This document shows positions 50,833-63,000 of a DNA stretch of 64,000 bases, piece after piece (the stretch's first letter is position 1; each line of letters opens with the position of its first letter). The stretch comes from Alisma plantago-aquatica (taxonomy: Eukaryota; Streptophyta; Magnoliopsida; Alismatales; Alismataceae). The stretch covers positions 1,351,347,550 to 1,351,411,549 of the forward strand of contig OY856411.1 in assembly GCA_963693085.1 (NCBI GenBank). The letters run 5' to 3'. Under the pieces are notes generated by a model. The model searched no databases. It had not been told where the DNA came from and saw only the letters and a program-made list of their open reading frames with translations. The position numbers and the translations under genes were made by a program.

Positions 50833-52577
50833 CTTTATACCTTTTGGGTTTGACACTTTTAGATTCTTAGCACCAAAGATAGTGGAGCTTCTCAAATATA
50901 TTCAAAAAGTTATACATAGTAATGTTATGACTCCTAGGTCTATGGATATAGTATATTGGAGGATTGGTTTTGCCATCTAAAGGAGGCTGGAGACACGTCA
51001 TGTTGCCCATATGCCTTCTATTTCACTGTAATTGTATTTCATTAAAAAAGGAAAACAAATGCAGTGTCAATTCTGATAAAACTTCAGAGAGTAACAATCT
51101 TTGCTGCTAATGACAGAATATACTGCCATAGGTCCATATACACTAATTTCTAAAAATCTTGCGAACTCTATTCAAAATTGTATAACATATTTAGAGAGAG
51201 ATAGGCCTTGTTGTTGAAAACTAAAAAAATCCAAAGATCAACTCTAGGAAATAATCTTTCAAGAATCTCATTCTAATGAGATAATACAAATAATTATTAG
51301 GAAATCACAGAGTAACATCAGAAAAAAATACAAAGTTCACTAAATTTATATCAAAAAGCAATAAAAAGTCACCATAAATTTCTTCTGCCCAAGAGAAGCC
51401 ATATAAGACAAAGTTATAGCCACCAAGAAAAAGGAACTGGCCCATCGATCCCCTGGGGGTCTAAAATAAATATTGAATTCATAGTAAAAGAGTAACAACA
51501 AACTTCATTTTGAACCGAAGCCCATTTATTAGTATTCCATTAGTAGAAACAATTTCAAAGTGAAATCATATTTCAAATTTCCCATACATAAGACAAAACA
51601 ATCCATTTTTATGACTGTCTAAGGAACAAATGCAGATTTGGTATTATTTTCATGGACTTAGTGATTCTTTCCAACCAACAGAAATAGTTGATAAACATGC
51701 ATAATTTTTTAGATCTCTTACTGTTAAAAGTTTAAAATCTTTGCACTTAGATGAAATGTTAATGAGGGGGTAGATTTCTTTAGATTTCATCCAATATTTT
51801 TAACAAAATCACATCCAATAGAAGGTTATGAATACATTAATAATCATTTTAAACAAGAAAACAACAAGAAGCAAGGTATTGTAGTCATGGGTAGGTAATT
51901 TATTGTGACAAGATTTCCAAAAATACAATACGCATCTGTTTTACCAAATGAAATTCATCTTGAAGTCTCTTCTCCCATTATAAGTACAATAGTCTTTCTG
52001 ATAGACTAGATCAAGATTAGGAACAAAAGACATATAACCAACAATTGGCTCTATATTTCTATAACATAGACATTTGAGATTTCATAGTCCTTCAATTATA
52101 GTAGTATATACAACCAAATTGGATTTCAATATCATCTCATTTTCCATGAAATTAGTAAGACATATTTACCACACCAAGTATCTAACCAAAATTTATTTTT
52201 TTCCTTTGCTAATATGAAAATCTAGATAGGCAAGAAGAACCTATCTAAGTCTTAGGATTTTTTTATTAAGGAGACATGACATATTTGGAGAAGATTTAGT
52301 CTTTCGTATGGGAGCTTTCTTCAAATATTTTTCAATAATACACTTCACCTAAAGAGAGTCCTTTCTATATATATATCCTAGGTGTTGAGAGTTAAGTAAG
52401 ATTTAGAAATCTCTTTACTTATCCCTAAGCTAAGTTCATCTTCTTGTTTTGATAAAGTGATTTTCCCCCATTTGATGAGTTGGAGAGCAAAAATTTCTTA
52501 CATATAGTCCAACAAGATATTTTTTAAATTTTGTCAATCTATTCCAACACAAATGTAGGAAGAGGAAAAGATAAAAC
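50833..52577. other. AT-rich DNA without recognisable gene
   Basis: No gene was recognised. A run of As near 51043 follows the 5S-like sequence at about 210 bp. The stretch ends at the LTR boundary at 52578. Confidence 0.45.
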
Positions 52578-54468
52578 TGTGACGACCCGACATCAAATCA
52601 AGCCATCACCAATAAATAGTTGTGGAATAACCATAAGCAGTGGATTAACGAAATCACTAAAAATTAAAACCATTTTGCAAAGAGATCTATTTCGAAGAAA
52701 CTCTTAAAGGAATAACCAAAACTTTATATACATCATGGTTCACATTGTACATACATTGTACCATCTCATCTCGAGGATAACATATAACAGTTGCTTTGCC
52801 AAAACCTATACATAAGCAACATAAAACCTCAAGGTAATCAAGCCAAAATCTCAGATCATTCATAAAATCATCACGTTCTAACTCCAAGGACCTAAGAGTA
52901 CAGAGACGACACATAATACTTCTATCTACAAGACACGACAGACAATACACTCAACCAGAGTTGTTACTGCTGCCCCTGTTGTTGTTGTCTTTCCTCTACA
53001 GTACAATCTCTACCTCCTCGTGCACGTCCACCTAAAAATTGTTGATCCCACGGGGTGAGACAATTGTCCCAACAAGAGATATAACTCTCTGCCAATAATA
53101 CTATTATCACATGAAAACAATATAAAACTGAGAAGAGGTTCTTTTATATTAATAAGCAAGATTAATCACTATTATAAGCAGAATAGAGAAATCTCATCTT
53201 TTAAAGTATTGCAACTATCTATGATAGAGATAAATCATCTATTCACTTTATAAGGAATATGAAGAACATGTATAACATCTATCCATTTAAGATGTATAAA
53301 AGAAGTGCACATTAACCAATGTTTTCCGTATTCGATCCTTAGGCAAATACGGAACACAGATGATTACATATTTAAAATAACACTTATGCCCTGAGGAGAT
53401 GAGGAATACCGCTCATGCTCCAACTAACCACGACTACATAAAGCATCAGTACCATACAAGGTCAATGGAAGAGCCGGCTGCCAAGACCTCACCCATCTTG
53501 GTCAGTACGAGACTACTGGCAGGACATCTTGTGTCATATGCAATTAGCTTATCAGGGTATACTGGTATCTTCACTATAGATCTACAATCACAACATGCAC
53601 TCTCTTCAGGGAGATTTCAATTATTCATCCCCAAATTATAATGATAAGGAAGATTATACATTAATTCCTCATTTGGTCAGGAGATTCACATATCAATCCC
53701 ATTATAAATTAATGAAGAAGAATTTACACATCAATTCCTCAATTAGTCGGGAGATTCACATATCAATCCTGATATAAAATAATTAAGGAAGGTTCTACAT
53801 CAATTCTTCATTAGGATGTAAGGATATATGTCATCCTTCACCCCTGCATATTTAAAAATATGCTCTTTGAGTTAAACTCGTTTCACCATTCAACAAATTT
53901 TGACATTGAATGGATCTATGGTCAGGGAAACTACATGATGAGATTCTATTTGATTAATTAGGTGCATTACATTATCTTTTAGCCACACTGAATGTATAAC
54001 ACTCGGGATTTCAGTCCCTTATCACATTACTAGGGATTCTTCTTCCTTAGCATTATCATCATCATGATTACTAGATATGGGTATTCAAACCCTTAGTTCA
54101 TCACTGAACACTGTCACCTCTCATCAGGTAACTGTTACCTCTAGATCCTCAGACTAAGGTATACATTATACTTGTTGCACAAGTATTTCACATGGCTCAC
54201 AAGGCCCATTTAAATATCTTGTCACCTCTCACTAGGCAACAACTATATTTTAAGATATTAGACCATATAAACATTATACTTGTTGTATAAGTATTTAACA
54301 TGGCTCACAAGGCCCATTTAAATCTGTATTATATGAAACATCATAGCTCATACCTGGCTATGCTTATCATCTCATGATTCCTACATGGTTAACACTTCAT
54401 GATAAAAACACTAGCAAGTACATAACATCACCATGAAATACAAGAGAAATACATCCTTCCCCTTATAA

Positions 54469-54775
54469 GGGTTAGGGTTTCTCTTTCTTACCAATTAGGG
54501 TTTCAAGTGCATACCATCACCCTTCATTAGGGTTAGGGTTTCCCCTTATAGGATTTCCCTTTCTTACTGATTAGGGTTTCAAATCATATCATCACCCTTC
54601 ATTAGGGTTAGGGTTTCCCTTTCATACCGATTAGGGTTTCGAATCATATCATCACCCTTCATTAGGGTTAGGGTTTCCCCTTATAGGGTTTCCCTTTCTT
54701 ACCGATTAGGGTTTCAAATCATATAATCACCCTTCATTAGGGTTAGGGTTTTCCCCTTATTAACCTATTAGGGTT
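54469..54775. repeat. Telomere-motif-rich tandem array in the LTR
   Basis: ATTAGGGTTAGGGTTTCCC alternates with GATTAGGGTTTCAAATCATA and TCATCACCCTTC in units of about 60-75 bp, four to five times. TTAGGG and TTTAGGG-like words arise inside a longer unit, so it is not a telomere repeat. The equivalent array is at 61989-62290 in the other LTR. Confidence 0.85.
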
Positions 54776-55056
54776 TCAAGATCATATTATCAATAATCAA
54801 ACCCTAATTCATACTCCACTCATATTAGGAGTATCAATGTATGCTCATAACATGATTATCACACATGTATAAGTTTCTCTCTCATCCTCACTAGGATGTT
54901 GATTGCATCATACTCTATTAAATTGGCTCAATCCTCCTCTTAAGGTACATTGGCCTATTACCAAAATGCATTAAACTCTTTACATCTTAATGTATCACTT
55001 AACATAACACACTTCATGTGTTACTCCATCAAGTACATTGAATTGAGGTGCTTCCA

Positions 55057-55600
55057 CCATATCAAGCATAGAGGTGTGTACTTGACACCATATCGTGCTT
55101 CCATATCATGCTTGAGGTGTAACCTCATCACCATATCGTGCATGAGGTATATCCTTATCCCCATATCGTGCATCCATATCGGGTTACTCAACATTTAGGG
55201 TTTGCATATCGGGATTGACCCTTATGCTCATATATCTTCAAAACCTTCATGGTATCGGCCTACTCTTCACCATGTGTTAAGTGATAGGCTAGACAACTGA
55301 TTAGTCTCAACTAACTCAAGTGTACAGACCGATAGGGGTGTGGGGTTCCAAGGTATACCGGGTTTCATATCATCATTTAGAGTTTTCAACACTATATCGG
55401 GTTAGGGTATATACTTGACTCCATGTCGTGCATAGGGTGTGTGTGCTTGACCTCATATCATGCACAAGGTGTATACTTGACACCATATCATGCACAAGGT
55501 ATGTAATTCATCATCATATCGTGATAGTGGTGTGTTCACATCACCATATCATGTTATAGGTGCTTCAACCCTAGATCGGGTTGGATCATGATGATGTCAT
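55057..55600. repeat. ATATCGTGC-type repeats in the LTR
   Basis: CCATATCGTGCATGAGGTGT and variants (CATATCATGCACAAGGTGTA, ATATCGGGTTAGGGT) recur roughly every 25-45 bp. The matching region in the other LTR is about 62570-63090. Confidence 0.77.
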
Positions 55601-56004
55601 CATCATCAAGCTCAAGACCTTCGTTCTTACTATTCTAGTTCATGGACAAAAGGTCTATGAAACTAGTACAACTCATGGATTCATCAATTATTCAAGAAAA
55701 TTCGAAATTGAAAGTAAATCATCAAATATGGAAAGATTGAAGGTGAGTAATAACATAATTGGGTTCAAGTTATATAACCCACCTTAAGAACAACTTCAAA
55801 GATTCAAGATCCAAAGCTTCACATGCCCAAGGTTGAATATGAGCTTCACAACTTCTTTATATGCAAAGAATCACCATGGATAAGTATTTGGTGAAGAAGA
55901 AAAGAAAGGAAGATCACAACCCTAGATCCATGCTTTAATCCAAGGTTGAAGATGATCATGGCTCCACCTTAGGGTTAAGACTTGAGATCCTTCTTGTTCC
56001 TTAG

Positions 56005-56190
56005 AACCATGCATGATATCCCCTCACTTGTGGCGGATATCCCTTCACCTGTGGCCGATATCACTTCACTATGTCCGATATCACCTTGCTATGGCCTATA
56101 TCACTTTGCTATGGCCGATATCACTTTGCTATGGCCGATACCTAGGCTCTACGCACGATACCCCTTCAACTATGCATGATATCAAGACAC
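56005..56190. repeat. GATATC-type 20-21-bp tandem repeats in the LTR
   Basis: GGCCGATATCACTTTGCTAT and close variants occur about eight times in tandem, each centred on the palindrome GATATC. The other LTR has the same array at about 63515-63730. Confidence 0.85.
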
Positions 56191-56254
56191 TATGCATGAT
56201 ATCTAAGAGAAAGAGGGTGGTAAGTTTTGAAAATTTTCTCTAATAGGTGAAAGG

Positions 56255-56266
56255 AGTGATATATAT
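56255..56266 (-). promoter_or_regulatory. Putative LTR TATA box
   Basis: GATATATATAG reads CTATATATATC in element orientation. The same position in the other LTR is GGTATATATAG near 63789. It lies beside the GATATC array. A promoter role is inferred from sequence only. Confidence 0.4.
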
Positions 56267-57196
56267 AGTTGAGGTTCATGAAAAAGAGTGTATATGAGGT
56301 GTCATCATTTTAAGCTACTAGGTTCCACGTGTCCATGCATGGTTAACACATGTACATGCATGCACTCATATTTATCTTGACATGAAAAACACTTTAGGAT
56401 AATCTAGAGATGAAATTTCGGCCATCACTTATCTTGTTGGATAAGATATTTCAACTCAATCACCACTTTATTCACAACCCGATACAACTTTTTCAAGGAA
56501 GTTGTAAGCCGATACACTTCACCTCCTTGAGGTGATTAGCCCATCATGGAAAATACCAATAGTTCACAAACCGATATGAGACTTCCTCTATGGTTCCTTG
56601 GCCTATAGTCACTCTCATATGAACTCTACAACCCGATACAACTCAAATTAGGGTTTCACATTCAACCTTTCTTGGTCTTTTCATCATCAAGAGTACCATC
56701 ACTCAAATATGATTCAAACATGGTGTATCCTTATTTCTATCTCCTCTAAATGATACATAGAGGAATTAGGGACACTCAAGAGGTGGTATTTTGTATATCA
56801 ACACTACATTTTTGGTAATTTATAATTTGTACCAAAATTGGTACACAAGGCACTAACATTATTCAAACAAGCTCAAACTTGGAACTTAGCCTTTCCACAA
56901 GCCTCCCCTTAGAATCATTCTATTCTCTTATGATTCTAAAAAACACGAGGTATGTTCAACATGTGACATTTTGCAATATAACCCTTCATCTTGGGTAAAT
57001 TGCATTTTGGTCCAAAATAAGAGAACATTGCTCAAACATCATTCAAACAAGACCAAACTTGAAACATAAGTTTGTCACCTGATAACAAAACACTTTAGAG
57101 AATTATATTAAAGTTATAAGAAACTTATTTAAGCCAAACAAATAGGGTTAGCCCTAAACCCAGGTCAGGGATGTTATAAGTTATAAACCCTTAACA

Positions 57197-59270
57197 AGGA
57201 TTTCGTCCCTAAAATCCCAGATGAAGGGAGATAATTGTTATTCATGCATCATATCATCAAGCCTCCACATAACATCTTGATGTCATGGAGATTCCATAGA
57301 ACTTTGACCAGCACAAAGTCCCTCCATTTAGGGTCATCATTGAATCTGTCATACAAGACACATACTCATCTATCATTTTCATTAATGACTGCAGTGGCAC
57401 TTCTGTGTCAGGTAACACTTTCTGAGTCAGAGAAGTACTATTCATACTAATTTGGGTTTCAAAACTTGTTAATTTGTCACCTTCTCAACTTACATCTTTT
57501 ATGTAATAAGATTCTTGACCTTGGGAGTCTTCCATACCCCTCACTTAGTTTAGCATTTCTCCTTCAAGGAAAGACTAGAGTTACATTCTATCACCCATTT
57601 GGGACTACAAATCTTATCATACTTTTGTTGTGCCACTCTAATCTATTGACACAACACTAAACTTACTTATGAGTAGAACCAACCATCCCGTTAGTTGTTT
57701 ATTTTCTTGTCATAAGGAGAGGCTACATATCAAGAAGAGCTATCTCAGAGGTGACTCTAGATGTTATATGTATAAGCTGTCTTAACTGATCTAGATAGGG
57801 ATATTCTAAGGAATTATATTTAGCTTGATAAGCTTTTCCCAAGATGATTCTACAATTGTTCCTTCACTTACTACATCCTAATTGATGTTATGTTTATGAA
57901 AAGCATAAACCCCTAACATATGATATCCATACTATAGTATGTAACTAGACTAATCTAAAGTTGGCTCTTCTAGGTAACCAAACATTAATCATCTTATCAG
58001 GAGTCATGTTCTCATTTTCTCATACCATTAAAAGTTCTTGGATACTAGGATTCTTTACCTTGGTATCCGTTACATGTGCCAAAAATACATCACATCCTCA
58101 TCATTTCCATCTCTCTGTTGTTATTACCAAAGCCAAACATATAATAAGACCTTTCTTTCATCTTGGGACATTACTTATCACATATAACCTTGTCTTGGAA
58201 CCAAAATCCAAGACTAGCTGATACTTTTCAAAGTACCCATCTATAGATTACTTCTAATCCATGCACATCAAGTGCCATGAGACATATTCCTTTATCATCA
58301 CATCATTATCCATGGTTGTTTATTAAAGAAAAGAGATTATCACCTTCTTTGATTATTACATGAAATTTAAATTGTTCATGTGTCATTCAATCTTGTTTCA
58401 TCTTAGATTCCTTTCCATCAACATAGGAATTATAAAAATGATTACATGTCATCCTTCTTTTCTTTGTTATTGTCTAGTATGTTCATGAACATTTTCTGAT
58501 TTTATTTATATTCATATCATGGAAAAGATATTTATTCTTCACAAATTCTTTATTGAATAGGGATTATCTCCCTTTTTCCCTTTTTATTATCATGAGGATT
58601 GTACCTTTTACTTCCTCATACTCATAGTCTGGTTTGAGATAAACTCAATTTCTATTTCATTGCAATTAGGATGTGATAGAAATATCCATGCCATATTTTC
58701 AGTTTCATTATGCTCTTTAGATTGTCTCCAAATGACTAATTGATTAGAGTAATTAGAGAGATAGCAATCTAAGAGTCTCATACTTACCTTGCCTTCAATA
58801 TATAAATACATGTCCAGGGTATACAAGTACTGAGATTAGGTAGTATGCACCTTGTTTTATATCATATACTTTACTTTTCATATCATCCATATCATAGAGC
58901 TTAGTATCCCTGGATTTCACTAGGCATCTCTCTTACACCTCATCCTCTTTTATACATACAAAAGTAATTATAAAACATTTTAAAGATTCTTGGGCAGAAT
59001 GTAAGTTCTTATCCTTTTTATCTCTTCCTCATGTCCCCATAGGACTAATCAAAGGAAGCTCAACAACAAGTACTGTTCTTATAAATAACAGATAAAATCA
59101 GGGGAAGACATATCAGAATGAAACAATTTCATCTGACATGTCTCGACTCGTGGATCGATTAATGCCTATTTCCAATGTCTTGTTGTATTGTTTGGTGCAG
59201 ATGGACCTGCTTGGGATGCCTATCCACGTCCTTGTGTGGCATTGCTAAACTATTGCCTTTGAGAGCCTTT
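57197..59270 (-). other. Interior of the gag-only element without readable pol
   Basis: In element orientation this should hold pol, but only short frames occur. One at 58608-58826 is open for 72 codons but matched nothing recognised. GGGACGAAATCC near the LTR edge (minus strand) resembles the GAGGACGAAA stretch found before the 3' LTR of chromoviruses, supporting a gypsy origin. Confidence 0.45.
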
Positions 59271-59959
59271 TTAACTCTGCCTCGGTGATTGGGTCATTCC
59301 ATCCTTTCTATTCAGACAAAAGGATCTAATATGCCCAACATGTCCACATCTAAGACATGTCTTATATGCACTCCCTGATCTTGTCGACCTTATTACTGAT
59401 GTAGAAGCTAAATTAAGAGTTCTAACTGGTGGAACATTAGGTTCTTTTCCCTTTCTTGGTAGCCACTGCCCTGATGCATTAGGTGTTTGTTGCATTGGTG
59501 GCACCAAAAACTTCCCCTTTTTAGAGCTACTAGGCATCTGTTCCCGAGTTTGGATAGATTTTTTCATATTTCTACCTCATTATCCTTTACTGGACAGTCC
59601 TTTATCAAATGTCCTGCTTGCCTATACTTGTAGCATACTTTGATTCCTTGTCGTATCTTAATCTTTTCGAAATTTTCTCCTGCTCCAACATAACTATGTT
59701 GATAAGAAATCCTTCCAGAGCCCAAAATTTCATCATTGGGGATTGGAAATTTAGGTTGTATTTCTAGTATCCGATCCTCTATATGCGTTAATGTTGTCAT
59801 AACCTGTCCAATAAGAGCATTAAAAGTAGGGTTCTCTATCATGGCTGGATCATCCTGGAGATTTTCAGGAAGTCGTTCTTCTCTCGCCTGATCCCTTGCA
59901 CCTTCTCCTGGTGCAACAACATTGCTCTCAGCAATGTGTTCCTTGTGTTCTCCAGACAT
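59271..59959 (-). pseudogene. gag remnant with two zinc knuckles, frameshifted
   Basis: Two minus-strand frames overlap by ATGA. The first (59959 to 59564, 131 codons) starts MSGEHKEHIAESNVV and ends with CYKYRQAGHLIKDC, a CCHC zinc knuckle whose second Cys is Tyr. The second (59567 to 59271, 98 codons) is basic and proline-rich and contains CLRCGHVGHIRSFC, a complete CX2CX4HX4C knuckle. Such knuckles bind RNA in retrotransposon Gag. The capsid domain usual in gypsy Gag is not seen: the first frame passes from an acidic leader with a possible short coiled coil (about residues 45-70) straight to the knuckle. Either one Gag has a frameshift and capsid loss, or there are two small proteins. The first reading is preferred. 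Confidence 0.72.
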
Positions 59960-60075
59960 CTTTAAGCTTTACCCTTTCTTCTGCATAAGCAAAAGTCATT
60001 ATAAGATATACTAGAGGACACTAGGACAGACCCAACACCTTAGTCCTATGTCTTTGTAGACTCATTGAACCTTAA

Positions 60076-60087
60076 GATCTGATACCA
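60076..60087 (-). other. Primer binding site of the gag-only element
   Basis: GATCTGATACCA is the complement of TGGTATCAGATC, one base different from the initiator Met-tRNA site TGGTATCAGAGC. It lies six bases from the LTR edge at 60094. Confidence 0.78.
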
Positions 60088-60093
60088 AAACTT

Positions 60094-63000
60094 TGTGATG
60101 ACCCGACATCAAATCAAGCCATCACCAGTAAATAGTTGTAGAATAACCATAAGCAGCGGATTAACACAATCACTAAAAATTAAAACCATTTTGCAAAGAG
60201 ATCCATTTCCAGCAAACTCTTAAAGGAAGAACCAAAACTTTATATACATCATGGTTCACATTGTACCATCTCATCTCAAGGATAACATATAACAGTTGCT
60301 TTGCCAAAACCTATACATAAGCAACATAAAACCTCGAGGCAATCAAGCCAAAATCTCAGATCGTTCATAAAACCATCACGTTCTAACTCCAAGGACCTAA
60401 GAGTACAAAGACAACATATATGACTTCTATCTACAAGACATGACAGACAGTACACTCAACCTGAGTTGTTACTACTGCCCCTGTTGCTGTTGTTCTTCCT
60501 CTACAGTACAATCTCTACCTCCTTGTGCACGTTCATCTAAAAATTGTGGATCCCATAGGGTGAGACAATTGTCCCAACGAGAGATATAACTCTCTGTCAA
60601 CAATATTATTATCACAGATAAATAGTATAAAATTGAGCAGAGGTTCTTTTATACTAATAAGTAAGATTAATCACTATTATAAGTAGAACAGAGAAATCTC
60701 ATATTTTAAAGTAATACAACTATCTATGATAGACCAATAAATCATCTATTCACTTTATAAGTAATATGAAGACCATTTATAACATCTATCCATTGAAGAT
60801 GTATAAAAGAAGTGTACATCAACCATTGTTTTCAGTATTCAATCCTTAAGCAAATATGCTACATGACTGATTACATATTTACAATCACACTTATGCCCTG
60901 ATGATATGAGGTATACCGCTCATGCTCAACCGACCATGGCTACACAAAGCATCGGTACCATACAAGGTCAATGGAAGAGCTGGCTGCCAAGACCTCACCC
61001 ATCTCGGTCAGTACGAGACTACTGGCAGGACATCTTGTATCATATGTAATTATCTTACTAGGGTATACTAGTATCTTCGATATAGGGCTATATCTTTAGC
61101 ATGCACTCTCTTTAGGGATATTTCAATCATCCATCCCAAAATTATAATGATAAGGAAGATTATACATAAATTCCTCATTTGGTTGGGAGATTCACATATC
61201 AATCCCGTTATAAATTAATGAAGAAGAATTTATACATCAATTCCTCAATTGGTTGGGAGATTCCCATATCAATTACAATATAAAATAATTAAGGAAGGTG
61301 CTACATCAATTCTTCATTAGGATGTAAGGATATATAAATTCATTTCACCATTCAACAAATTCTAACACTGAATGGATCTATGGTTAGGGAAACTACATTA
61401 TGAGATTCCACTTGATTAATTATGTGCATTACAATAACTTTTAGCATCAACCAAGTTACAAACATGAATTATAATAGATGCTACAAAGAAAGGTGTAATA
61501 CGTTTATCAAGTACTTTCATGATCTTTGGAACACACTGAATGTATAACACTCATGATCTCAGTCCCTTATAGTATTATCATTATCATCATCATGATTACT
61601 AGATATGGGTATTCAAACCCTTAGTTCATCACTGAACATTGTTACCTCTCATCAGGTAACTATTACCTCTAGGTCCTCAGACCAAGGTATACATTATACT
61701 TGTTGCACAAGTATTTCACATGGCTCACAAGGCCCATTTAAATATCTTGTCACCTCTTACTAGGAAACAACTATCTTTTAAGATATCAGACTATATAAAC
61801 ATTATACTTGTTGTAAAAGTATTTAACATGGTTCACAAGGCCCATTTAAATATGTATTATATTAAACATCATAGCTCATACCTATCGATGCTCATCATCT
61901 CATGATTCCTGCATGGTTAGTACTTCATGATAAAAACACCAGCAAGTACATAACATCACCATGCAATACAAGAGAAATACATCCTTCCCCTTATTAGGGT
62001 TAGGGTTTCCCTTTCTTACTGATTAGGGTTTCAAATGCATACCATCACCCTTCATTGGGGTTAGGGTTTCCCCTTATAGGGTTTCCCTTTCTTATTGATT
62101 AGGGTTTCAAATCATATCATCACCCTTCATTAGGGTTAGGGTTTCCCTTTCATACCGATTAGGGTTTCAAATCATATCATCACCCTTCATTAGGGTTAGG
62201 GTTTCCCTTTCTTACCGATTAGGGTTTCAAATCATATCATCACCCTTCATTAGGGTTAGGGTTTTCCCCTTATTATCCAATTAGGGTTTCAAGATCATAT
62301 TATCAGGAATCAAACCCTAATTCAGACTCCACTCATATTAGGAGTATCACTGTATGTTCATAACATGATTATCACACATGTATAAGTTTCTTTCTCATCC
62401 TCACTAGGATGTTGATTGCGTCATACTCTATTATATTGGCTCAATCCTTCTCTCAAGATACATTGGCCTATTACCAAAATGCATTAAATCTTTACATCTT
62501 AATGTATTACTTAACATAACACACTTCCTGTGTTACTCCATCAAGTACATTGAATTGAGGTACTTCCACCATATCGGGCATAGAGGTGTGTACTTGACAC
62601 CATATCATTCTTCCATATCATGCTTGAGGTGTAACCTCATCACCATATCGTGCATGAGGTATATCCATATCCCCATATCATGCATACATATCGGGTTACT
62701 CAACATTTAGGGTTTGCATATCGAGTTTGACCCTTATGCTCATATCTCTTCAAAACCTTCATGGTATCGGCCTACTCTTCACCATGTGTTAAGTGATAGG
62801 CTAGACAATTTATTAGTCTCAACTAACTCTAGTGTACAGACCAATAGGGGTGTGGGGTTCCAAGGTATATCGAGTTTCATATCATCATCTAGAGTTTTCA
62901 ACACTATATCGGGTTAGGGTATATACTTGACTCCATGTCATGCATAGGGTGTGTGTGCTTGACCTCATATCGTGCACAAGGTGTATACTTGACACCATAT

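Larger units (their letters stand above)
52578..57196 (-). repeat. 3' LTR (about 4.6 kb) of the gag-only element
   Basis: The left end is set by comparison with 60094. The right end is less certain: ACCCTTAACA at 57187-57196 gives a TG...CA LTR, but the boundary could lie up to about 20 bp earlier. The LTR contains three tandem arrays described separately and a possible TATA box. Confidence 0.75.

Noticed and set aside
54469..54775. True interstitial telomere
   Set aside because: The TTAGGG-like words occur inside a longer 60-75-bp unit that is repeated in both LTRs, so the array belongs to the retroelement.
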